This document shows positions 7,113-15,662 of a stretch of 32,288 bases of DNA, piece after piece. Position numbers and translations under genes: made by a program. Each line of letters opens with the position of its first letter. Position 1 is the first letter of the stretch. Where the stretch lies: positions 1 through 32,288 of the forward strand of contig CAADYC010000061.1 of the NCBI GenBank assembly GCA_900753165.1. The letters run 5' to 3'. The notes beneath the pieces were generated by a model, which did not search any database, had not been told where the DNA came from, and saw only the letters and a list, made by a program, of their open reading frames with translations. The stretch is from Clostridia bacterium (GTDB lineage: Bacteria > Bacillota > Clostridia > TANB77 > CAG-508).

Positions 7113-9380
7113 TTACTTTAAAGTTACTTTTACAACAGTACCAGCATCTACATTAGAGCCTTTAGGTGGGTCTTGAGAAACTACAGTACCAGTTCCTTCA
7201 ACACTAATATTTAGGTTTGCATTTTTAAGTTCAGTTGTTGCTTGGTATTTACTCTTTCCAGTCAAATCCGGAACAGTAGCAGACGTTCTAGTATCTTGAT
7301 CATACAACATAATTATAGAATTTTTTGATAAAGAAATTCCTGGTTTTGGAACTTGTTCTTTAACTAAAGTACTATTTTTATCATTAGAAGTTGAGATTTT
7401 TACATTAAATCCAGCATTTTTCAAAACCTTTTCTGCTTCTGCAATAGTTTTATTTCTAACTTCTGGAACAGTAATTAAATCTGAATCATCAGAAGAATCA
7501 GCATCAGAAGGTATACCTAAATAAGGTAAAATTTCACTTAACATTTGTGAAACAACCGGTCCAGCTAAAGTACCACCTTGGTGATTACTCTTTGGAGGTT
7601 TGTACAAATTAAGTAGTAAAACCACTTGAGTATCTTCAACAGGAGAAATTGCAACATATGTAGCAACATAACCATCTTCATCTTCTCTACCAGCTCTTGG
7701 TTCAGAAGTACCAGTTTTACCACCAACAGTATAACCTGTAACTGAACCTCTTTTACCAGTACCTTCTTCAACAACAGATTGCATCATAGATTTTACTTTT
7801 GAAGCAGTCTCAGAAGAAATAACTTGTCTAATTTCTTCAGTATCAATATTTGTAACAGCACCAGTATCAGTATTGGTAATTGATTTCACAATTCTTGGTT
7901 TCATTAAAATACCATCATTTGCAATTGCAGAAATCGCAGTAATCATCTGTAAAGGAGTAATACTAAAACGCTGTCCAAAAGAATAAGTTGCTCTTTCAAC
8001 AGGTATTACAGTAGATTCTTCTTTAAAAATAGAATTTGTTTCACCAAGCAAATCAACTCCTGTTTTATCAAAAAATCCAAAAGCCTTATAATATTTATAT
8101 AATGTTGCAGTACCAATTCTTGAACCTAATTGAATAAGAGCAGGATTACATGAATTTTCCAATGCTTTTCTTAAAGATTGTGAACCATGTGAACCATCAG
8201 TTTTCCAACAGTTTATTTTTACACCATCAACAGTTTCAGAACCTGAACAATAGAAATCACCAGCAACATCTGTACCAGTAATGTTTTCTTCTAAAGCAGT
8301 AGAAGCAGTAATTAATTTAAAAACAGAACCAGGTTCATATAATTCAGAAATAGCCTTATTAGACCACATTTTATAAATAGCATTAGCTTTTTCATCCGAA
8401 CTTAAAGAGTCATATGTTTTAGCAACATATTCATTAGGTGTAAAAGGTTGATTTAAATCATAATTTGGATAATTAGCCATTGCTAAAATATCACCAGTTT
8501 TAGGATTCATTACAATACAACTACCACCATTTTCAACATTATTATTTTCTACAGCTTGTTGTAAATATTTTTCAACAATTTTCTGTATGTTTAAGTCAAC
8601 AGTAAGAGTTAAATCGCTACCATCTTCTGCTGCTATATATGTTTCTTCAGTATTTGGAATTTCCTCTTGACTAGCACTTTTTGAACTTACAATTTTACCA
8701 GGAGTTCCAGATAAAACATCATCCCATTTTTTTTCAATTCCTGATAAACCTTGATTATCACTACCACAAGAACCAAGAACCTGAGCAAGAAGGGAATCAT
8801 TAGGATAATATCTTTTTGTATCTTCATCTATATTTATTCCAACAGAAACATTATTTTCTTCCATCCATTTTTTTAATTGGTCAACTTTTTCTTTTTCAAC
8901 TTTTTTTGCTATAGTTTCAACTTTTGATGTACTTGTAACTTTTTTCAAAGTTTCATCATAATCAAGTTCGAATATATCTGAAAAAACTTTTGCAACTTTT
9001 TCTTTTAAAGCTTGAGTATTATCATTATTTTTCGAATCTTTAATTTTTTCAGGATTTATTGTTATAGTATCAACAGAAGCACTTGTTGCAAGAGTATGTC
9101 CTGTAGAATCATATATAGCTCCTCTTTTTGGACTTATTATTTGATTTATTGATTGTTGATTATATGCGAGTTCTTTTAAATAATTACCTTGCACAAATTG
9201 TAAAAATCCGATTCTTCCTATTAATATTGCTAGAATGAGAATTATTACTATAAATATTGTTTTGATTTTTTTGGTATATATAAAATTTTGTGATTTGAAT
9301 TCTGTATTTATTTTTGTTATTTTTTTATTTACATTTTTTGTTTTTTTCAATTTGTTTTTTTTATCCAATATTTTCACCAC
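7113..9380 (-). CDS. Class B penicillin-binding protein with two PASTA domains (SpoVD/Pbp2X type)
   Basis: A 755-residue peptidoglycan transpeptidase. An Asn/Lys-rich cytoplasmic head is followed by one membrane segment at about 42-60 (IFIVIILILAILIGRIGFLQ), then the dimerisation domain (SPKRGAIYDSTG). The catalytic domain has S352-x-x-K355 (PGSVFKL), S410-C-N412 and K555-T-G (GGKTGTSEP). Two PASTA repeats close the protein (TVPEVRNKTIAEAEKVL and TVPDLTGKSKYQATTEL). PASTA domains occur in SpoVD and in division PBPs; which role applies cannot be told without the dcw or mra context, which is absent here. Start is uncertain: GTG 9380 or 9377, or TTG 9368, which has GTGGTGA six bases upstream and fits a -10 element (minus strand, 9394-9399) better. 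Confidence 0.93.
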   Translation of the reverse strand: MVKILDKKNKLKKTKNVNKKITKINTEFKSQNFIYTKKIKTIFIVIILILAILIGRIGFLQFVQGNYLKELAYNQQSINQIISPKRGAIYDSTGHTLATSASVDTITINPEKIKDSKNNDNTQALKEKVAKVFSDIFELDYDETLKKVTSTSKVETIAKKVEKEKVDQLKKWMEENNVSVGINIDEDTKRYYPNDSLLAQVLGSCGSDNQGLSGIEKKWDDVLSGTPGKIVSSKSASQEEIPNTEETYIAAEDGSDLTLTVDLNIQKIVEKYLQQAVENNNVENGGSCIVMNPKTGDILAMANYPNYDLNQPFTPNEYVAKTYDSLSSDEKANAIYKMWSNKAISELYEPGSVFKLITASTALEENITGTDVAGDFYCSGSETVDGVKINCWKTDGSHGSQSLRKALENSCNPALIQLGSRIGTATLYKYYKAFGFFDKTGVDLLGETNSIFKEESTVIPVERATYSFGQRFSITPLQMITAISAIANDGILMKPRIVKSITNTDTGAVTNIDTEEIRQVISSETASKVKSMMQSVVEEGTGKRGSVTGYTVGGKTGTSEPRAGREDEDGYVATYVAISPVEDTQVVLLLNLYKPPKSNHQGGTLAGPVVSQMLSEILPYLGIPSDADSSDDSDLITVPEVRNKTIAEAEKVLKNAGFNVKISTSNDKNSTLVKEQVPKPGISLSKNSIIMLYDQDTRTSATVPDLTGKSKYQATTELKNANLNISVEGTGTVVSQDPPKGSNVDAGTVVKVTLK

Positions 9381-9393
9381 TCTTTTGTTAAAA

Positions 9394-9399
9394 ATTATA
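9394..9399 (-). promoter_or_regulatory. Candidate -10 element of the PBP gene
   Basis: TATAAT on the minus strand, with no convincing -35. It would start transcription near 9387, only a few bases before GTG 9380, and so favours a start at 9368. Confidence 0.3.
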
Positions 9400-9501
9400 A
9401 CATTATTTTATATTAAAGATGTTTAAAAATCAATAAATTTGCAAAATTTTAAAGAAAAATTAAGTGTATTTTTTTAAAATATATAGGACGATATGGAAGG
9501 A

Positions 9502-9523
9502 TTCCTCATAACTTTATGAGGAA
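9502..9523. other. Perfect hairpin between divergent genes
   Basis: TTCCTCATA (9502-9510) pairs with TATGAGGAA (9515-9523) around ACTT. No T-run follows on either strand. It lies about 64 bases before yifB and 120 bases from the PBP start; it could be an operator or an mRNA leader hairpin of yifB. Confidence 0.4.
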
Positions 9524-9586
9524 GCAATTAATATCACATTATATATTTTTAGTAAAATAAAAAATCTAAAAAAGAAAGGAAAAAAT

Positions 9587-11125
9587 ATGATATCAAATGT
9601 AAAAACAATATCTCTAGTAGGAATAGAAGGAAACTTAGTAGAAGTACAAACAGATATAACAGGAGGATTACCAACATTTGAAATAGTAGGACTACCAGAC
9701 ACAAGTGTTAGAGAATCAAAAGAAAGAATAAAATCAGCAATAAAAAACTCAAACATAGAATTTCCAAGCAGAAGGATAATAATAAACCTAGCACCAGCAA
9801 GTACAAAAAAAGAAGGAACAAGTTATGACCTACCAATAGCAATAGGAATACTATTAGCACAAAATGAAATAAAAGACAAAAAATTAGAAAACACAATATT
9901 TATAGGAGAACTATCACTAAACGGAAAAATAAACAGAATAAATGGAGTATTACCAATGTGCATAGAAGCAATGAACTTAGGAATAAGAAAAGTAATATTA
10001 CCAAAAGCAAACGAAAGAGAAGCAGCAGTAATAAAAAATTTAGAAATAATAGGAGTAAATAATTTAAAAGAAGTAATAAACTATCTAAATGAAAATAAAA
10101 AAATAGAAAAAGCTGAAGTTGATATACTAAAAATATTCAATAAAAAGCATAAAGAACAACTAGATTTTTCAGAAGTAAAAGGGCAAGAAAATGTGAAAAG
10201 GGCATTAGAAATAGCTGCAGCAGGAGGTCACAACTGCATACTTATAGGACCACCAGGTTCAGGAAAAACAATGATTGCAAAAAGAATACCTTCAATATTA
10301 CCGGATTTAACATTTGAAGAATCGCTGGATGTAACAAAAATACATAGTGTATCTGGCATTTTAGACAATAATATCGGAATAATAACAACAAGACCATTTA
10401 GAAGTCCACACCATACAATATCACCAACATCAATGATAGGAGGTGGAAGAAATCCAAAACCTGGTGAAATAAGTTTAGCACATAATGGAGTTCTATTTTT
10501 AGATGAATTACCAGAATTTAATAGAACAACACTAGAAGTTCTAAGAGGACCATTAGAAGATAAAAAAGTAACAATATCAAGATTATATTCCAAAGTTGAA
10601 TATCCATCAAATTTTATGCTTATAGCAAGTATGAACCCATGTCCATGTGGATATTATGGAAGTGAAGAAAAAGGATGCAAATGTTCACAACAAGCAATCG
10701 AAAGATATTTAAACAGAATTAGTGGACCATTATTAGATAGAATAGATTTGCATGTTGAGGTAAAGGCGGTAAAATATCAAAAATTAAATTCAAATATAAA
10801 ACCAGAAACATCAAATCAAATAAAGCAAAGAGTTAATAAAGCACGAAGAATACAGTATTTAAGATATAAAAACAAAGGAATATACTCAAATGCAGAACTT
10901 ACACCACAAATGATAGAAAAGTATTGTCAAATTGATGAACAATCTAAAAAAATATTAGAACAAGCATTTAATAAATTAGGTTTAAGTGCAAGAGCATATT
11001 CAAGAATTCTAAAAGTTGCAAGGACAATAGCAGATTTAGAAGAAAAAGAAAATATAGAAAAACAACACATTTTAGAAGCAATCCAATATAGAAATTTAGA
11101 TAGAAAATATGGAGATAAATTTTAA
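9587..11125 (+). CDS. YifB/ComM family Mg-chelatase-like AAA+ ATPase
   Basis: A full-length 512-residue member. The N-terminal Lon-protease-like ChlI domain (residues 1 to about 165: GLPTFEIVGLPDTSVRESKE, FIGELSLNGKI) precedes the AAA+ core with Walker A GPPGSGKT near residue 221, Walker B LFLDELPEF near 305, and a cysteine cluster in MNPCPCGYYG...GCKCS. The C-terminal Mg-chelatase domain ends ARTIADLEEKENIE. In transformable bacteria ComM is a hexameric branch-migration helicase that extends recombination of incoming DNA. The ATG is preceded by AAAGAAAGGAAA. It shares one base with dprA (TAATG), a pairing fitting a DNA-uptake or recombination operon. Confidence 0.95.
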   Translation: MISNVKTISLVGIEGNLVEVQTDITGGLPTFEIVGLPDTSVRESKERIKSAIKNSNIEFPSRRIIINLAPASTKKEGTSYDLPIAIGILLAQNEIKDKKLENTIFIGELSLNGKINRINGVLPMCIEAMNLGIRKVILPKANEREAAVIKNLEIIGVNNLKEVINYLNENKKIEKAEVDILKIFNKKHKEQLDFSEVKGQENVKRALEIAAAGGHNCILIGPPGSGKTMIAKRIPSILPDLTFEESLDVTKIHSVSGILDNNIGIITTRPFRSPHHTISPTSMIGGGRNPKPGEISLAHNGVLFLDELPEFNRTTLEVLRGPLEDKKVTISRLYSKVEYPSNFMLIASMNPCPCGYYGSEEKGCKCSQQAIERYLNRISGPLLDRIDLHVEVKAVKYQKLNSNIKPETSNQIKQRVNKARRIQYLRYKNKGIYSNAELTPQMIEKYCQIDEQSKKILEQAFNKLGLSARAYSRILKVARTIADLEEKENIEKQHILEAIQYRNLDRKYGDKF

Positions 11126-11986
11126 TGAAAATAGATATAGAAAATTTAATATATCCAGAACAACTAAAAAAATTAAAAAATCCACCTCAAGTATTATATG
11201 CAAAGGGAAATATTGAACTACTAAAAACAAACCGGAATATCAGTAATTGGTTCAAGAAAGCCAACTAAGTATGGAGAAAGAATGACACAAAAATTCACAA
11301 AAGAATTAACTTTATATGGCTTAACAATTATAAGTGGGATGGCTGAAGGAATAGACAGTTTTGCACATACCACAAGTTTAGAAAATGGAGGAAATACAAT
11401 TGCGGTATTACCTTGTGGATTTAACAATATATTTCCTTCAAAAAATATAAAACTATATCAACAAATATTAAAAAACAATGGACTTGTTATAAGTGAATAT
11501 GAAGAAAATGAAAAAGCAGAATCAAAAAAGTTTATTGAAAGAAATAGAATTATAGCAAGTTTATCAATTGGAGCATTGGTTGTGGAAGGAGGATATAGAA
11601 GTGGTACAAGTGTAACTGCAAGAATAACGAAAAATTTGAAGAAAAATATATTTTGTATACCATCAAGTTTAGAAAATTCTAAAGGAATAACACCAAATAA
11701 ATTAATACAAGAAGGTGCATATTTAGTTATACAAGTAGAAGATATTATAAAAAAATATCCTGAATTAAATTTAAAGAAATTAGATGTTAAAGAACCAAAA
11801 AAACAAAAAGTAGAAGCTGAATTCAAAGAAATTTATGATATTTTAAGTTATGAAGAAGCAATACATATTAATGAAATATCAAGAAAATTGCAAATATCAA
11901 TTAGTGAAATAAACTCAAAACTAATTATGCTAGAACTTGATGATAAGATAGTATCACTTCCAGGAAGTAATTATAAGAAAAAATGA
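11125..11986 (+). pseudogene. dprA: DprA (DNA-processing protein A), frameshifted near residue 35
   Basis: DprA loads RecA on incoming single-stranded DNA. The proper start is ATG 11125, overlapping the yifB stop, giving MKIDIENLIYPEQLKKLKNP and then PPQVLYAKGNIELLK. After this, the frame runs to a TAA at 11266-11268. The rest of the protein continues one frame away: QTGISVIGSRKPTKYGERM, SGMAEGIDSFAH, AVLPCGF, ERNRIIASLS, VVEGGYRSGTS, then a C-terminal winged-helix-like region. Dropping one A from the five-A run after CT (about 11223-11227) restores a continuous DprA. The part from ATG 11282 alone would lack the start of the Rossmann fold, including GSRKPT. It may be a real inactivating indel, a read or assembly error in a homopolymer, or, less likely, recoding. 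Confidence 0.88.
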
Positions 11987-12342
11987 AAATACATGTAAAA
12001 AAAGATTTTGGGAATACAGGTGAGAAGATGGCTGCCGAGTACTTAAAAAAACAAGGATATATTATTTTAGAAAAAAATTTTTATTGCAAACAAGGAGAAA
12101 TAGACATTATTGCCAAGGATAAAAATGAAATAGTTTTTGTAGAAGTAAAAAGTCGTAGTGATATCGGATATGGATGTCCATCAGAGGCGGTAAATAAACA
12201 AAAAATAAGACATTTATATAAAACAGCCAAATACTTTTTATATAAAAATAAAATACTTAATAATTTTACAAGATTTGATGTTATTGAAATTATAATAAAA
12301 AATGGAAGGTTTAATATAAATCATATCAAAAAAATAATATAA
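11983..12342 (+). CDS. YraN family (UPF0102) endonuclease-like protein
   Basis: A 119-residue protein overlapping the dprA stop by four bases (ATGA), so translation is probably coupled. Conserved family landmarks are GNTGEKMAAEYLKKQGY, the YCKQGEIDII motif and FVEVKSRS, i.e. the Glu/Asp...Glu-x-Lys core of a small PD-(D/E)XK fold. It is of usual length. YraN is widely found beside yifB/dprA or rnhB in Firmicutes and has been linked to DNA repair or transformation; its exact reaction is unsettled. The last residues are isoleucine-rich and the stop lies 81 bases before rsmA. Confidence 0.9.
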   Translation: MKIHVKKDFGNTGEKMAAEYLKKQGYIILEKNFYCKQGEIDIIAKDKNEIVFVEVKSRSDIGYGCPSEAVNKQKIRHLYKTAKYFLYKNKILNNFTRFDVIEIIIKNGRFNINHIKKII

Positions 12343-12352
12343 TAACAGAATC

Positions 12353-12381
12353 TTGAATATGGACTAAAATACTGGTATAAT
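12353..12381 (+). promoter_or_regulatory. Promoter of rsmA
   Basis: TTGAAT at 12353-12358, 17 bases, TATAAT at 12376-12381, about 40 bases before the ATG at 12423. Confidence 0.6.
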
Positions 12382-12422
12382 AAAAAAAGTAATAAGTATA
12401 TAAAATATAGAAGGGAAGAAGT

Positions 12423-13277
12423 ATGGATAATATCTTAGAAGAAACAAGATTCATAATGAAAAAATATAATATAAAAGCAAACAAAAATCTTGGACAAAAT
12501 TTTCTGATAAATGAAGAAGTAGTAAAAAACATAGTAGGATGTAGTAACATAGAAAAAGAAGATTTAGTAATAGAAATAGGACCAGGACTTGGAACATTAA
12601 CAAAATACTTACTAGAAAAAGCTGGAAAAGTAATATGTATAGAACTAGACACCAAAATGCTACAAATACTAGAAGATAGATTTTCATTATATAATAATTT
12701 TGAATTAATTAATAATGATGTACTAAAAGTAGATTTAAAAAATATAATAGAAAAAGAAAAATCAGAAGGAAAAATAAAAAAAGTAAAAATAGTAGCAAAT
12801 TTACCATATTACATAACAACACCAATAATAATGAAATTATTAGAAGAAGAGTTAGAATTAGAAAGTATAACAGTAATGATACAAAAAGAAGTAGCAGATA
12901 GATTAATAGCAATTCCTGGAGAGAAGAACACAGGAGCGATAACATATTCAGTTTACTATTATGCAAGTTCAGAAGCAATAATGGAAGTGCCAAACAGTTC
13001 TTTTATACCAGAACCAGAAGTTACATCAAAAGTAATAAAATTAAATATAAGGAAAGAGCCTATTGTTACACCAAAAGATAAAGAAAAAATGTTTAAAATA
13101 ATAAAATGTGCATTTATGCAAAAAAGAAAAACATTACTAAATTCATTAACAAATAACAAAATATTTGAAAACAAAAATCAAGGAATAGAATTGCTAAATA
13201 AAATACAAATAAATGAAAATTGCAGGCCAGAAGAATTAACTTTAGAACAATTTGAAAAAATTTCTGATAATTTGTAA
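12423..13277 (+). CDS. rsmA: 16S rRNA (adenine-1518/1519-N6)-dimethyltransferase (RsmA/KsgA)
   Basis: The enzyme dimethylates two adjacent adenines in the 3'-terminal hairpin of 16S rRNA during 30S maturation, using S-adenosylmethionine. It has 284 residues, standard for the family. Motifs are NLGQNFLINEEVV at the N-terminus, SAM-binding EIGPGLGTLTKYL (motif I), CIELD (motif II), NNDVLKVD, and catalytic NLPYYITTPI (motif IV). The C-terminal helical part has FMQKRKTLLNSL, typical of RsmA rather than the Erm resistance methylases. The start ATG 12423 follows AAGGGAAGAAG. It has its own promoter and is a separate unit from the yraN operon. Confidence 0.96.
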   Translation: MDNILEETRFIMKKYNIKANKNLGQNFLINEEVVKNIVGCSNIEKEDLVIEIGPGLGTLTKYLLEKAGKVICIELDTKMLQILEDRFSLYNNFELINNDVLKVDLKNIIEKEKSEGKIKKVKIVANLPYYITTPIIMKLLEEELELESITVMIQKEVADRLIAIPGEKNTGAITYSVYYYASSEAIMEVPNSSFIPEPEVTSKVIKLNIRKEPIVTPKDKEKMFKIIKCAFMQKRKTLLNSLTNNKIFENKNQGIELLNKIQINENCRPEELTLEQFEKISDNL

Positions 13278-13284
13278 AAAAATA

Positions 13285-13313
13285 TTCAAAAATATATTGA
13301 AATATGTTATAAT
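13285..13313 (+). promoter_or_regulatory. Candidate promoter of the first sortase gene
   Basis: TTCAAA at 13285-13290, 17 bases, TATAAT at 13308-13313. Good -10, weak -35. Confidence 0.45.
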
Positions 13314-13348
13314 AAAAAATGTAAGACTATATTTATAAGGAGGTTAGA

Positions 13349-14137
13349 ATGAATCAAATTTTAGTAACTGAAAAATTATATATAACGCCAGAACTAAAAA
13401 GAAAAAAGAAGATATATAAATTTTATTTTATATTATCTGTTTTTATTGTATGTATTCTAACATCTTTTTATATATATGCAGAATATGATAGAAACAAAAG
13501 TGCTGAAGCATCTCAACAATTATTAGCTGATATGCAACAAACTTTATCAGATAAGGCAGTAGATACAACAATAGCAAAGGATGATATTCTTATGGTTGTT
13601 TTAGATGGAACAGATGAAGATTATTCAGAAATAGAAAATCTAGTTTCATCATCAGGTACAAGTGGAACAACAAATGTAGCAACAGCAAATGAACAGGCAG
13701 AATGGAAAACATCTGCAGCAGGTTATAAATACAAAATAATTGCAACAGTAGAAGCTCCTAAAATAAATCTTCAATATACAGTAGTTCAAGGAGAAACAGG
13801 TAGCTTAGAAGAAACAGATTCATTACTAAAAAGTTCACCTGTAAAATATCATGGAGGAGATCCAAACGAAGTAGGAAACTTCTGCATAGTAGGACATAAC
13901 TATAGAAATTCAAAATTTTTTAGTAAAGTACCAAATTTAGTAGTAGGAGATACAGTTAAATTAACAGATTTAACAGGTAGAACTATAAATTATGAGGTAT
14001 ATGATAAACATACTGTAGATCCTAATGATACAAGTGATACAACACAATTAACAGGAGGAAGAAAAGAAATTACTTTAATTACTTGTACAAATGATAGTAA
14101 GTTAAGAGTAATTGTTAGATGTAAAGAAGTAAAATAG
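13349..14137 (+). CDS. Membrane-anchored sortase
   Basis: A 262-residue transpeptidase of the sortase fold. A short cytoplasmic head is followed by one membrane segment at about 25-45 (YFILSVFIVCILTSFYIYAE), an extracellular Ser/Thr-rich stalk, then the catalytic beta-barrel from about residue 130. The active-site set is H183 (IVGHNYRN), C246 (TLITCTND) and an arginine at R253 or R257 (LRVIVRC). TLITC and the single membrane anchor fit a class D or related sortase, but class assignment by eye is weak. ATG 13349 follows AAGGAGG. No LPxTG substrate lies next to it; the nearest candidate in the window is the surface protein at 30835-32103, which has its own sortase. Confidence 0.87.
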   Translation: MNQILVTEKLYITPELKRKKKIYKFYFILSVFIVCILTSFYIYAEYDRNKSAEASQQLLADMQQTLSDKAVDTTIAKDDILMVVLDGTDEDYSEIENLVSSSGTSGTTNVATANEQAEWKTSAAGYKYKIIATVEAPKINLQYTVVQGETGSLEETDSLLKSSPVKYHGGDPNEVGNFCIVGHNYRNSKFFSKVPNLVVGDTVKLTDLTGRTINYEVYDKHTVDPNDTSDTTQLTGGRKEITLITCTNDSKLRVIVRCKEVK

Positions 14138-14152
14138 TAACACATACATATG

Positions 14153-14199
14153 CCCTTTCATATAATAAAATAAAAATTATATGAGGGGGTTTTCTTTTG
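14153..14199 (+). terminator. Hairpin that ends the sortase transcript and contains the next gene's ribosome site
   Basis: CCCTTTCATATAAT (14153-14166) pairs with ATTATATGAGGGGG (14176-14189) with G-U pairs, followed by TTTTCTTTT. It looks like an intrinsic terminator, yet the 3' arm GAGGGGG is also the Shine-Dalgarno for the TTG at 14197. Confidence 0.6.
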
Positions 14200-14877
14200 G
14201 CAAAAATAATAGTTTTTAATAATGATACAGATAGAATGGAAACATATTACAGGGGAGAATCTGAGCCTATGCCATATAATACAAATGGAACATTAAAAGT
14301 AAGAGAATTTAGAGGTTCAAGTAAATCAAATATATTATGGACAACAAAAAGAACAATGCAAAGTTGGAACAGTCAAAGATATATATTTGGAGCTCCAATA
14401 CCTGTAGGATTTGCTTTTAAAAGACCATATGAAGGTGGACATGGAAGTCAAAGCCAACATTATGCAGGAGTAGCATTTGATGTTGGGCAGAGATTAAGCT
14501 CTACTCAAAGAACAAGGTTATGGAATTCAGCGAAAAACTCAGGAGTTTGGTATTATGTTGAACCAATTTCTTTAACACCGACATGGGTACATTTTGATAA
14601 AAGATTTGGAAAACCAGCTTGTTCAACAGGAGGTTTTCCACAATTAAAAAGAGGAAGTTTAAGTAATTATGTTTTAATTGCTCAAGATGATCTGAATACT
14701 TTAGGATTCAGGACAAATGGATTAGATGGAATATTTGGAGCGGCAACTCAAAGTGCAGTAATTAATTATCAAAAATCAAGAGGTCTAACAGCTGATGGAA
14801 TAGTAGGATGCAATACTTGGCGTTCACTTCAAGAAGCGGTTATAGGAACAGGCCCAACAAATACTACAATAAGTTAA
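14197..14877 (+). CDS. M15-like peptidase domain plus peptidoglycan-binding domain, no signal peptide
   Basis: A 226-residue protein started at TTG 14197, seven bases after GAGGGGG. The first ~145 residues contain RPYEGGHGSQSQHYAGVAFD and PTWVHFDKR: H88, D95 and H132 in an order matching the zinc ligands of the M15 D-Ala-D-Ala carboxypeptidase/L-alanyl-D-Glu endopeptidase group. Residues about 160-217 are a PG_binding_1 repeat (DDLNTLGF, LDGIFGAATQSAVINYQK, LTADGIVGCNTWRSL). There is no signal peptide or membrane segment, so export would need lysis, a holin or mother-cell release, as for endolysins or spore-cortex enzymes. No phage genes are nearby. Catalysis is inferred from motif spacing only. 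Confidence 0.78.
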   Translation: MAKIIVFNNDTDRMETYYRGESEPMPYNTNGTLKVREFRGSSKSNILWTTKRTMQSWNSQRYIFGAPIPVGFAFKRPYEGGHGSQSQHYAGVAFDVGQRLSSTQRTRLWNSAKNSGVWYYVEPISLTPTWVHFDKRFGKPACSTGGFPQLKRGSLSNYVLIAQDDLNTLGFRTNGLDGIFGAATQSAVINYQKSRGLTADGIVGCNTWRSLQEAVIGTGPTNTTIS

Positions 14878-14908
14878 CTTAAAATATTTAATTATTACAT
14901 TTAAATAA

Positions 14909-14937
14909 TTGACTTTAACATTAAATTTTAGTATAAT
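14909..14937 (+). promoter_or_regulatory. Promoter of the small membrane protein gene
   Basis: TTGACT at 14909-14914, 17 bases, TATAAT at 14932-14937. Confidence 0.6.
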
Positions 14938-14968
14938 ATTGATAGTAACTAACAATGAAAAAGCCTAA

Positions 14969-15253
14969 ATGGCAGGAGGTAGAAAAACGATTCTTAATAT
15001 AATAGCATTAATAATTGTTGATGTTGCGTACATACCATATCACTTTAAAAATTTCTCAACAAAAGGAGAAAATAGTGAAGATGTAAAAAAAATTAAGCAA
15101 CTCCGGAATAGGATTGCAAGAGGTATGATTGGTATAAATATAGTAAACATTGGATTTATAATGCTTATGAAGTCGGACTTAAAAATATTAGGAGTTATTA
15201 TAGCTTCAATAGGAATAGTCTTAACATACTCAGCATTCGTATATTTTGACTAA
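14969..15253 (+). CDS. Small hypothetical membrane protein
   Basis: Up to 94 residues; I do not recognise the family. There are hydrophobic stretches at about 9-22, 50-65 and 70-90, with a charged stretch between the first two (FSTKGENSEDVKKIKQLRNR). The start is odd: ATG 14969 has no ribosome site before it, while AGGAGG (14974-14979) lies just inside the frame and points to a start near ATT 14990 (TILNIIAL would begin ILNIIAL). It has its own good promoter and a strong terminator, so it is probably a real, single-gene unit. Confidence 0.6.
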   Translation: MAGGRKTILNIIALIIVDVAYIPYHFKNFSTKGENSEDVKKIKQLRNRIARGMIGINIVNIGFIMLMKSDLKILGVIIASIGIVLTYSAFVYFD

Positions 15254-15255
15254 AA

Positions 15256-15300
15256 TAAAAGCCGTAATTATTCATAAATATGAGTAATCACGGCTTTTTA
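15256..15300. terminator. Bidirectional terminator between convergent genes
   Basis: AAAAGCCGTAATTATTCAT pairs with ATGAGTAATCACGGCTTTT around a short loop with one mismatch. T-runs flank it on both strands, so it can serve the small membrane gene (plus) and the XRE gene (minus). Confidence 0.85.
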
Positions 15301-15304
15301 TTTA

Positions 15305-15643
15305 TTATTCTTCATCCATATTTGTTTCTGCAATTGTTTTTGCAACATTATAGATTAATTTTTGTTTCTCTGGAGAAACACTTTTTATTAAATCTGTAAA
15401 TTCTTTATCTAAATAATTTTCAGAACTGCTAGAAGCACCATTTAATAAGTAACCTTCTGAAACATCTAATAAATCACATAATTGATTTAATCTTTTTAAA
15501 TTAATATGAGAATTACCTCTTTCAACTCTACTTAAAAATGCAACAGAAATATCAATTTTATCTGCTAAATCTTCTTGAGTCATATTTTTAGCAAGTCTGG
15601 CTTGTTTTATTCTAGAACCGATTACACTATAATCAATAGCCAT
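15305..15643 (-). CDS. XRE-family (Cro/CI-type) transcriptional regulator
   Basis: A 112-residue protein. Residues about 8-66 are a helix-turn-helix of the XRE type: RIKQARLAKNMTQEDLADKI, then DISVAFLSRVERG, then LKRLNQLCDLLDVS. The last ~45 residues (EFTDLIKSVSPEKQKLIYNV) form a short helical tail that could mediate dimerisation, as in SinR-like proteins. ATG 15643 is preceded on the minus strand by GGAAGG. The promoter just upstream is flanked by two copies of a 13-base motif, suggesting autoregulation. No adjacent toxin or phage partner is evident; the divergent neighbour is the M23 peptidase, which it might also control. Confidence 0.88.
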   Translation of the reverse strand: MAIDYSVIGSRIKQARLAKNMTQEDLADKIDISVAFLSRVERGNSHINLKRLNQLCDLLDVSEGYLLNGASSSSENYLDKEFTDLIKSVSPEKQKLIYNVAKTIAETNMDEE

Positions 15644-15662
15644 TCTTAATCACCTTCCTTTC

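Noticed and set aside
11215..11240. Programmed frameshifting to make full-length DprA
   Set aside because: A +1 shift is needed, the run is only five A, no classical slippery heptamer in the right phase or stimulatory structure is evident; a plain indel is simpler.
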